From assembly GCA_016297895.1 (NCBI GenBank), contig JAEDFS010000026.1, forward strand, positions 1 to 27,738: a DNA stretch of 27,738 nt, read 5' to 3'. The DNA comes from Marvinbryantia sp. (lineage in GTDB: Bacteria > Bacillota > Clostridia > Lachnospirales > Lachnospiraceae). The translations under genes were made by a program, and so were the position numbers. The notes under the pieces were generated by a model. The model saw only the letters and a list, made by a program, of their open reading frames with translations, was not told the origin of the DNA and searched no databases. Positions 21,530 to 27,738 of this stretch are shown in pieces (the stretch's first letter is position 1; each line of letters starts with the position of its first letter).

Positions 21530-22921
21530 TTATCCTTCTTCCCTTACTATAAATTCTCTTTTGTGCTCCAATTCATGGGATGAAAATCCCCGCTCCTCTG
21601 TCTCTATCTCTCCGGTCTGATTATCATAGGGATCTATGGGGCGAAAACGTTTCCTGCACGCAAAGGGCATGGAAAATGCATGGTTGGCAGCCATGCGGAA
21701 CGGATCCAGATTGCCAAAATAAAACTTCCGCCTGTCTTCGTCTCCGCTGTGACAGGCAGATCCTCCAAAGGACGGATCCGCAAACAGCCAGCCGTAAGGC
21801 TCTACATAGAACATTGCCCAGTCATGAGGTCCCACAGAACCCGGATTGGTATACAGGCCGGACTGCCATTTGGCGGGAATTCCTGAGATTCTGCACAAGG
21901 TAATGAACAAAAGTGCCTGTACACCGCAGTCTCCCCTCAGATTTTTTGCACAGTATTCCGGAATCTGAGGGATCAGAAAATATTCTTTCATATAAGAATA
22001 TTTCACTTTTGTAGTAATATAGTCATAGATTCTGGCCGCCATCGCCAGCGGCTCCTTCTCATCCCCCACAATTTCTCTCGCCAGATCACGCAGATACGGG
22101 GTAAAACGGATATGCGGTCCCTGTTCTTTTGTAAAAAGAGCAGCGTCCCGGTCTTCTTCAAACATTTCCTGTGCTCTTTTTCTGTCCTCTTCCGAAAAAT
22201 CATGATATACTGCGTGAACCGTATATTCATATTCTACAAAAAAAGGATGATTTTGTACAGGCCTGTCCTCAAAGCAGATCGTCCGGCAAAGAGCATCCTC
22301 CGGATCGATGGTCACTTTACAGCCTGAGTAATCCAGAATCGTCACATCCGATACCTGATAAAGACAGGCCGGAAGCGGCAGATGAGCTTTCAGATACATT
22401 CCTGAATGGAAGCATTCCTCTTTTACTGCCACCGAAGTCCTTAAGCGGAACCGTTTTGTGATGCTGCCATTTTCTTTCATTTCCCGGATGGCTTCAGAAA
22501 GATACCTTTCTTCTTCTGATGCTTCTTCCGCAATACCTGCTCTCTTTCGGATCTCCCTGTCTTTTCTCAGTACATTGCTTACCGTACTGCAGATATAATG
22601 CTTTTCTCCTTCCAGAAAGATCCATTCTGCCAATCCCTCCCGGTCCAGGCGTTCCAGATCCCTTAATGTAAAATCGGGCACCTGTTCTGCAAACAGGTGC
22701 ACCATCTCTTCCTTCGTATATGGAAATTCCTCTTCCAGCAGGTCCAGCATTTCCATTTCCAGACGAAGCCTTGTCTTCATGCCTTCCGTAACTGATCTTT
22801 CCAGCCAGCGGCCGATACTTTCTCTTGCACCGGAAAAATCGCCGGCCATCTTATATTTCAGCACTTCTTCCGGGAGGTCATACTCCAGGGAATTCAGTTC
22901 CTCATAAGTAAATTCCTTCAT
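21530..22921 (-). CDS. Cytosolic transglutaminase-like cysteine hydrolase with a long N-terminal region
   Basis: The C-terminal third carries a transglutaminase-core (papain-like) catalytic triad: C332 in 'LRGDCGVQALLF', H366 in 'VGPHDWAMFY' and D382 in 'FADPSFGG'. The roughly 270 residues before it include charged helices (1-160) and a beta-rich part ('RLRTSVAVKEECFHSGMYLK') of the kind often placed before transglutaminase cores. There is no signal peptide or membrane segment, so it acts in the cytosol, unlike many relatives. GGAG lies seven bases before the ATG at 22921; the ATG at 22927 is too close to it. It sits inside a peptide-degrading operon, so peptide or amide hydrolysis is likelier than protein cross-linking. 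The substrate is unknown. Confidence 0.85.
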   Translation of the reverse strand: MKEFTYEELNSLEYDLPEEVLKYKMAGDFSGARESIGRWLERSVTEGMKTRLRLEMEMLDLLEEEFPYTKEEMVHLFAEQVPDFTLRDLERLDREGLAEWIFLEGEKHYICSTVSNVLRKDREIRKRAGIAEEASEEERYLSEAIREMKENGSITKRFRLRTSVAVKEECFHSGMYLKAHLPLPACLYQVSDVTILDYSGCKVTIDPEDALCRTICFEDRPVQNHPFFVEYEYTVHAVYHDFSEEDRKRAQEMFEEDRDAALFTKEQGPHIRFTPYLRDLAREIVGDEKEPLAMAARIYDYITTKVKYSYMKEYFLIPQIPEYCAKNLRGDCGVQALLFITLCRISGIPAKWQSGLYTNPGSVGPHDWAMFYVEPYGWLFADPSFGGSACHSGDEDRRKFYFGNLDPFRMAANHAFSMPFACRKRFRPIDPYDNQTGEIETEERGFSSHELEHKREFIVREEG

Positions 22922-22947
22922 TCTCATGCTCCATTCTTAACCAGACA

Positions 22948-23982
22948 TCAATCCAAAACCGAGCAAAAATATCTGAGGAAATTTCCGCCCAGAATCTTTA
23001 CGATATCTTCTTCCCTGATTCCTCTTCGCAGCAGCTCCGCTGTCAGCAGGATGAGCTCCGAGTGATCTTTCAGACAGTCATCCCGCTGTGCCGGAAGCTC
23101 TTTCTTTGCCTTGGCTGCATAATAGGCATCGCAAAGATCCAGTCCGATTCCCACATGTTCCGGACCGACCAGCCTGATGATATATTCTATATGATCGCAC
23201 ATTTTTGAAATTCCTGCAAGTCCCGGTGTGTCTCCCACGATCTCGCTGCAGGCATTCATTCCCATGATGCCTCCCTTGTCGGCAAGCTTACGGATCTGAT
23301 CGTCTGTCAGATTCCGGTAATTATCATGAATGGTTCTTGCATTGGAATGGGAAGCGATAAACGGCTTTGATGCGATCCCGGCCAGATCTGCAAATCCGTC
23401 ATCATTCAGATGACTGACATCCACAAACATATGAAGTGCTTCCAGCTCCCTCACCGTTTCTTTTCCAAGCTGGCTTAAACCACCATGTATCTGCCGGTGT
23501 TCACTGGCTTTACAGGACCCCTCTCCCAGATAATTTCTTCTGCTCCAGGTCAGGGAAGCTCCCCGCACTCCCATTTCATAAAAGCATTTCAGCATACTTA
23601 CGTCCCAGGTAAGTACATCCAGTCCTTCCATATACAGAAGAATACCGATTTTTCCTTCTTCGATCACCTTAAGGATCTCTGACTTGCTTCTGACCAGACG
23701 GACCTCCTCTTTTACGGATTCCAGATCCTCATAGAGAGCTGCGATCTGTAAAAGCGTCAGTTCCAGTCCTCTGGCCGGCAGGTCTTCATTTTCTATAAAC
23801 ACGGAAGAAACCACCAGACAAACGCCGGCTTTTTTCAGCGGCTCCAGATAATGTCTGCGTATCACCTCCCGCTCTCCGTTGCGTCTGCGATAATAGATTT
23901 CTGCGGCAAGATCCAGATGTGTGTCTACCACAGGGTGCGTTCTGTGAAGTCTGAGGGCTTCTTCATAATACTTTTCCATCAT
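22948..23982 (-). CDS. Membrane dipeptidase (peptidase M19, renal dipeptidase-like)
   Basis: A zinc dipeptidase of the amidohydrolase fold; members split dipeptides and accept a D-residue at the C-terminal position. Metal ligands: H22 and D24 in 'VVDTHLDLA', E119 in 'LLYMEGLDV', H191 in 'VDVSHLND' and H212 in 'IASHSNART'. 'NYRNLTDDQIRKLADKGG' and 'HVGIGLD' are typical. The frame is open up to 24093, inside the OppF gene, but GAGG just ahead of the ATG at 23982 sets the start (344 residues), 17 bases after the OppF stop. Bacterial M19 enzymes are normally cytosolic, and no signal peptide is seen. Its place right after the permease genes suggests it acts on imported peptides. Confidence 0.93.
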   Translation of the reverse strand: MMEKYYEEALRLHRTHPVVDTHLDLAAEIYYRRRNGEREVIRRHYLEPLKKAGVCLVVSSVFIENEDLPARGLELTLLQIAALYEDLESVKEEVRLVRSKSEILKVIEEGKIGILLYMEGLDVLTWDVSMLKCFYEMGVRGASLTWSRRNYLGEGSCKASEHRQIHGGLSQLGKETVRELEALHMFVDVSHLNDDGFADLAGIASKPFIASHSNARTIHDNYRNLTDDQIRKLADKGGIMGMNACSEIVGDTPGLAGISKMCDHIEYIIRLVGPEHVGIGLDLCDAYYAAKAKKELPAQRDDCLKDHSELILLTAELLRRGIREEDIVKILGGNFLRYFCSVLD

Positions 23983-23999
23983 TTTATCCTCGGTTCTTT

Positions 24000-24971
24000 T
24001 TATTTCGCTTTCCAGCAGGATACCATATGACCGTCCCCCAGATTTCGGAGAGGCTGGATCATTTTTGCACATTCCGGTACTGCTTTCGGACATCTGGTGT
24101 GGAAGGGACAGCAGGGCGGGGGATTCACCGGACTTGGCAGTTCACCCTCCAGCACCTGCATCGTCTCAAAGGAATTCTCACCAATCACAGGGATCGAACT
24201 TAACAGCGCCTGGGTATAGGGATGCTGTGGATTCTCAAAAATCTCTTTTTTTGTCCCAATTTCCATGATCCGTCCCAGATACATAACGACCACGCGGTCT
24301 GCGATATGCTTCACCACGCTGAGATCATGAGAAATGAATACGAGTGACAGGTTCAGACTCTTCTTCAGATCGATCAGCAGATTAATGATCTGAGACTGAA
24401 TGGACACATCCAGTGCCGATACGGGTTCATCGCAGATGATCAGCTTCGGATTCACGGACAGTGCCCGGGCGATTCCGATACGCTGCCTCTGACCTCCGGA
24501 GAATTCATGGGGATATCTGGTAATATACTCTTTATTCAGCCCGCACAGCTCCATCAGTTCCAGAATACGGGCAAGCCTCTGCTTCTTATCGGGATACATT
24601 TTCTGTATATCGATGGGCTCCGCAATAATATCTCCGACAGTCATTCTGGGATCCAGAGAAGCGTAAGGATCCTGAAACATGATCTGGACTTTCTTTCTGA
24701 TCCTGCGCATCTGACGTTCCTTCAGCCCTGTAATGTCTTCTCCCTGAAAATAAATATGTCCGTTGGTAGGCTCCTGCAGGCGGATCATGGTCCTCCCCAG
24801 AGTAGACTTCCCGCAGCCGGATTCTCCGACAATGCCCAGAGTCTCCCCTTCATGCACGGAGAAGCTCACATTGTCCACCGCCTTCACATACAGGCGCTGG
24901 CGATTCTCATCGAACTTTTTCAAAGGGAAGTATTTTGACAGTTCTTCCACTTTCATGATCACTTCGCTCAC
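24000..24971 (-). CDS. oppF: Oligopeptide ABC transporter ATP-binding protein OppF-like
   Basis: The second ATPase of an Opp/Dpp peptide importer (323 residues). Walker A 'GESGCGKST' (49-57), 'IMFQDPYASLDPRMTVGDII' Q-loop region, signature 'FSGGQRQRIGIARAL', Walker B 'LIICDEPVSALD', and switch 'FISHDLSVVKHIADR'. The C-terminal oligopeptide-transporter extension 'PVNPPPCCPFHTRCPKAVPE' has the spaced cysteines seen in Dpp/Opp ATPases. Translation starts at a GTG that overlaps the OppD stop by four bases (GTGA), with AGGGGG upstream; the in-frame ATG at 24956 has no ribosome site. It is followed by the dipeptidase gene. Confidence 0.94.
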   Translation of the reverse strand: MSEVIMKVEELSKYFPLKKFDENRQRLYVKAVDNVSFSVHEGETLGIVGESGCGKSTLGRTMIRLQEPTNGHIYFQGEDITGLKERQMRRIRKKVQIMFQDPYASLDPRMTVGDIIAEPIDIQKMYPDKKQRLARILELMELCGLNKEYITRYPHEFSGGQRQRIGIARALSVNPKLIICDEPVSALDVSIQSQIINLLIDLKKSLNLSLVFISHDLSVVKHIADRVVVMYLGRIMEIGTKKEIFENPQHPYTQALLSSIPVIGENSFETMQVLEGELPSPVNPPPCCPFHTRCPKAVPECAKMIQPLRNLGDGHMVSCWKAK

Positions 24972-25960
24972 TTGTCATTCCCCCTCTTCCCATATCTGTG
25001 GCAGCAGACACGTCCGCTTCCGGTATCATAAAGCTTCGGTTCTTCTTCAAAGCACCGTTTTTCCGCATAGGGACACCGCTCTGCAAACAGACAGCCTCTT
25101 TGTTCCTTCGTCAGGTCCGGCACCATTCCTTTGATCATATACAGTTCCTTGCCATCCTCATCCGAGAGCCTCGGAACGGATTTCAGCAGTGCTTCTGTAT
25201 AGGGATGAAGTGGATTGGTAAAAACAGACTGTCTCGTCCCATACTCTACGATCCTGCCTGCATACATGATAATGATACGCTCTGCCACCTGAGAGATCAC
25301 GCCAAGATCATGGGTGATCAGCATCACTGACATTCCTGTCTTTTTCTGAAGCTCAGCGATCAGCTTCAGGATCTGAGCCTGTACGGTCACATCCAGTGCC
25401 GTCGTCGGTTCATCGCAGATCAGAAGATCCGGATGGCAGGCCAGCGCAATGGCAATCATCACTCTCTGGCGCATACCGCCGGAGAGCTGATGGGGATATT
25501 CGTAGTATCGCTGCTCCGGTTCCGGGATTTTGACCAGCTTCAGCATTTCGATGGCACGTTTCTTCGCCTCTGCTTTGGAAACAGATTCATGGATCCGGAT
25601 GGTCTCCTCGATCTGCTTTCCCACGGTCATCACCGGATTGAGAGAGGTCATGGGCTCCTGAAAAATCATGGCAATACGGCTTCCCCGTATTTCACGCATT
25701 TCTCTTTTATTTTTTTCAAGAAGATTTTCACCCTGAAACCGGATCTCGCCGGATGCGATCTTTCCCGGCGGATCCGGCACAAGCTGCATGATGGAAAGCG
25801 CTGTCATGCTCTTTCCGCAGCCGGATTCTCCGACTACACCCAGGGTCTCTCCTTTTTTGATATCAAACGTAATGCCATTCAGTGCTTTCGATACTCCCTG
25901 TTCCAGATACAGATATGTATGCAGATCCTTCACTTCAAGCAGTGTTTCCTTCTCTGTCAT
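24968..25960 (-). CDS. oppD: Oligopeptide ABC transporter ATP-binding protein OppD-like
   Basis: The first ATPase of the peptide importer (330 residues). Walker A 'GESGCGKSM' has a final methionine in place of the usual S/T, as commonly seen in OppD/DppD. 'MIFQEPMTSLNPVMTVGKQI' is the Q-loop region, 'LSGGMRQRVMIAIAL' the signature, 'LLICDEPTTALDVTVQAQIL' Walker B and the D-loop. The C-terminal cysteine cluster 'GCLFAERCPYAEKRC' is the OppD/DppD extension, which may bind an iron-sulfur cluster in some members. The start lies 13 bases after the OppC stop. Confidence 0.94.
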   Translation of the reverse strand: MTEKETLLEVKDLHTYLYLEQGVSKALNGITFDIKKGETLGVVGESGCGKSMTALSIMQLVPDPPGKIASGEIRFQGENLLEKNKREMREIRGSRIAMIFQEPMTSLNPVMTVGKQIEETIRIHESVSKAEAKKRAIEMLKLVKIPEPEQRYYEYPHQLSGGMRQRVMIAIALACHPDLLICDEPTTALDVTVQAQILKLIAELQKKTGMSVMLITHDLGVISQVAERIIIMYAGRIVEYGTRQSVFTNPLHPYTEALLKSVPRLSDEDGKELYMIKGMVPDLTKEQRGCLFAERCPYAEKRCFEEEPKLYDTGSGRVCCHRYGKRGNDK

Positions 25961-25973
25961 GTTCCTGCACCTC

Positions 25974-26882
25974 CTAACGGTTCTTCATCTTCGGGTCAAG
26001 CGCATCACGCAGGGCATCTCCCAGCGTATTGAAGGCAAGCACCGTAATCATGATTGCAATACCCGGATAGATGGAAAACATGGGCTGCTGACGCAGAAAG
26101 GTCCGGGCCGTACTGATCATCTCACCCCAGCTGGCCGTAGGCGGTGCCACTCCAAGGCCCAGAAAGCTTAACGTCGCCTCCAGCATAATGTCACTGGGAA
26201 TGTCCAGCGTCGTGATCACAATGATCGTGGAAAGACAGTTGGGGATCATATGACGCAGCATGATCTGTAAGTTTCCTGCCCCGGCCGCTCTGGCAGCTTC
26301 CACATATTCTCTGTTGCGCAGCTGCAGGACATTGCTTCGGATCAGTCTTGCATGACCTGTCCAGCCGATCACACCGATGGCAATGAACACATTGGTGATT
26401 CCCTGTCCCAGGATAAACATCACGGCAATCGCAAACAGAATAAACGGGAAGGATGCAAAGATCTCAATCACTCTGGATAACACGGTATCCACCTTGCCTC
26501 CGAAGTATCCGGCTGCCGTTCCTACGATCACACCAATGGTAACAGCGATGGCCTCCGCCACAATCCCGACAGACAGAGACACTCTGGCTCCGTAGATCAG
26601 CCGCGAAAAAATATCTCTTCCATAATTGTCGGTTCCCAGAAGATGCTCCATGGAGGGTGCTGCAAACTTGTTGAGCACATCCTGTTTATAGGGATCGCAG
26701 GGAGCAATGACCGGAGCCAGGATCGCCACCACTGCCAGCAGGCCGATCACAACCAGGCTGATCATGGCCGCTTTGTTTTTCCGGAATCTTTTCCATGCAT
26801 CCTTCATGAGACTGGCCGAATCTGCACTGGATATTCCCGCCTCTTCATATAATTTTTTTCTGTTCCACATACCTTTTGGCAT
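25974..26882 (-). CDS. oppC: Oligopeptide ABC transporter permease OppC-like
   Basis: A 302-residue permease with about six membrane helices. The N-terminal cytosolic stretch and first helix ('AMISLVVIGLLAVVAILAPV') are followed by the OppC-type 'HLLGTDNYGRDIFSRLIYG' loop. The coupling helix is 'EAARAAGAGNLQIMLRHMIP', and the 'LSFLGLGVAPPTASWGEMI' segment ends the core, all standard for OppC/DppC. GGAGG lies six bases before the ATG. It follows oppB by 14 bases and pairs with it to form the membrane pore. Confidence 0.95.
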   Translation of the reverse strand: MPKGMWNRKKLYEEAGISSADSASLMKDAWKRFRKNKAAMISLVVIGLLAVVAILAPVIAPCDPYKQDVLNKFAAPSMEHLLGTDNYGRDIFSRLIYGARVSLSVGIVAEAIAVTIGVIVGTAAGYFGGKVDTVLSRVIEIFASFPFILFAIAVMFILGQGITNVFIAIGVIGWTGHARLIRSNVLQLRNREYVEAARAAGAGNLQIMLRHMIPNCLSTIIVITTLDIPSDIMLEATLSFLGLGVAPPTASWGEMISTARTFLRQQPMFSIYPGIAIMITVLAFNTLGDALRDALDPKMKNR

Positions 26883-26896
26883 ATCTGTCCTCCTTC

Positions 26897-27738
26897 CTAT
26901 TCCACACGCACTCTCGGATCGATCACTCCATAGAGCAGGTCTATGCAGAGATTAATGAGAACAAAAAGTGCCGCCGTATAAAGAACCGTTCCCTGAATGA
27001 CCGGAATATCTCTCACCATAATGGCATTAATAGCGATTTTTCCGATTCCCGAGATCGAGAAAATCGTTTCGATGATCATAGAGCCGGTCAGGATCGATTT
27101 AATCTGTGTACCGGATAGAGTCACGATGGGAATTGCTGCATTTCTCATCACATGTTTCAGAATGACCGTCAATTCTCTCACACCCTTGGAACGGGCTGTT
27201 TTGACATAATCCTGGGAAATCGCCTCCAGCACACTGGTGCGCACAAGCCTTGCCATGGATCCTGCATAGGTGGCACCCAGTGCGATCGTGGGAAGAATAT
27301 AGCCGGTCCAGGATTTCAGTCCGGATATGGGCAGAAGCCCCAGCTGCAGACCGAAAATAATCTGAAATACGATAGCGATCCAGAACACCGGAAGGGAAAT
27401 ACCCAGCATAGCCAGGATCATCATAAAATGGTCGATCCATTTTCCATGAAAAACCGCAGCGACCGTTCCGCAGAAAAGACCTATAATTGCGGAAAATAAA
27501 AAGGCAAAGCCGCCCAGCTTCAGCGTGGTTTTTAATCCGGACAGCAGCATGTCCAGAACGGGCATCTTTTCAAAATAGCTGTTTCCCAGATCCCCTTTCA
27601 GCGCATCCAGTACAAAATTCACATATTGTACCGGCAGCGGTCGATCCAGTCCCCATTCATGTCTCAGGTTTTCCACCGCCTGAGGGGAAGCATTCTTGTC
27701 CAGCATGACAGCCACCGGATCCCCCGGAATGACGTTCA
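26897..27738 (-). CDS. oppB: Oligopeptide ABC transporter permease OppB-like, cut by window end
   Basis: The frame is open to the last base of the window. The codons before the internal GTG at 27715 read 'NVIPGDPVAVML', the segment that follows the first membrane helix in OppB/DppB, so about 30 N-terminal residues lie outside. Visible features are 'LRHEWGLDRPLPVQYVNFV', the coupling helix 'TARSKGVRELTVILKHVMRN' and the C-terminal 'LCIDLLYGVIDPRVRVE'. It would form the pore with OppC. A binding protein gene (oppA) would be expected upstream, beyond the window. Confidence 0.94.
   Translation of the reverse strand, partial: NVIPGDPVAVMLDKNASPQAVENLRHEWGLDRPLPVQYVNFVLDALKGDLGNSYFEKMPVLDMLLSGLKTTLKLGGFAFLFSAIIGLFCGTVAAVFHGKWIDHFMMILAMLGISLPVFWIAIVFQIIFGLQLGLLPISGLKSWTGYILPTIALGATYAGSMARLVRTSVLEAISQDYVKTARSKGVRELTVILKHVMRNAAIPIVTLSGTQIKSILTGSMIIETIFSISGIGKIAINAIMVRDIPVIQGTVLYTAALFVLINLCIDLLYGVIDPRVRVE

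Noticed and set aside
22948..24093. Dipeptidase start at 24093 inside oppF
   Set aside because: It would overlap oppF by 94 bases; a GAGG-preceded ATG at 23982 gives the normal family N-terminus.
1..27738. CRISPR arrays, rRNA, tRNA, intact insertion sequences or prophage genes
   Set aside because: No regularly spaced repeats, cloverleaf-like segments, transposase/integrase motifs or phage genes were seen on either strand by eye.

Overview
The window looks like a low-to-mid GC Firmicutes chromosome, most likely a gut Lachnospiraceae-type Clostridia. The signs are Gram-positive GGAGG ribosome sites, sigma-A promoters with 17-nt spacers, a ferredoxin-dependent 2-oxoacid oxidoreductase, a CcdA/TlpA pair, a short UvrA paralogue and an XRE regulator with a long helical tail. 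This assignment rests on protein character and not on any search. Nearly all genes lie on the minus strand. I saw no rRNA, tRNA, CRISPR array or intact transposase.

Left third (1-9.5 kb): a patchwork of small accessory units with visible decay. It holds the 3' end of a GyrI-like effector-binding gene, a GNAT acetyltransferase pseudogene, an XRE regulator, a ccdA-tlpA thiol-redox pair (tlpA has a frameshifted start), a UvrA2-like ABC protein, a cation/proton antiporter divergent from a DUF1275 membrane protein, and a sugar O-acetyltransferase. Several short stop-free stretches around these look like gene remnants, including the P-loop end of a cytidylate-kinase-like gene.

Middle (9.4-16.5 kb): one long minus-strand operon. 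In transcription order it encodes a NitT/TauT-type ABC ATPase (frameshifted near its 3' end), an AMP-forming acyl-CoA ligase resembling oxalyl-CoA synthetases, a secreted NMT1-like binding protein, the permease, then a four-subunit 2-oxoacid:ferredoxin oxidoreductase (ferredoxin, alpha, beta, gamma). It ends at a strong hairpin terminator. The gene set fits import of a small acid, CoA activation, and reductive carboxylation to a 2-oxoacid, or the reverse oxidative route. The substrate is unknown.

Right third (16.5-27.7 kb): a peptide and D-amino-acid module. A minus-strand operon encodes oligopeptide permease components OppB (cut by the window end), OppC, OppD and OppF, then an M19 dipeptidase, a cytosolic transglutaminase-like protein, a RocB-type M20 hydrolase and D-serine ammonia-lyase. 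A plus-strand M55 D-aminopeptidase converges on it, and a class-I amidotransferase-like gamma-glutamyl hydrolase is divergent from the M55 gene. Together these suggest uptake and breakdown of peptides containing D-residues, plausibly cell-wall-derived.

Two promoters (for the antiporter and for the gamma-glutamyl hydrolase) are followed by leaders that contain an intrinsic-terminator hairpin before the start codon, which suggests attenuation.
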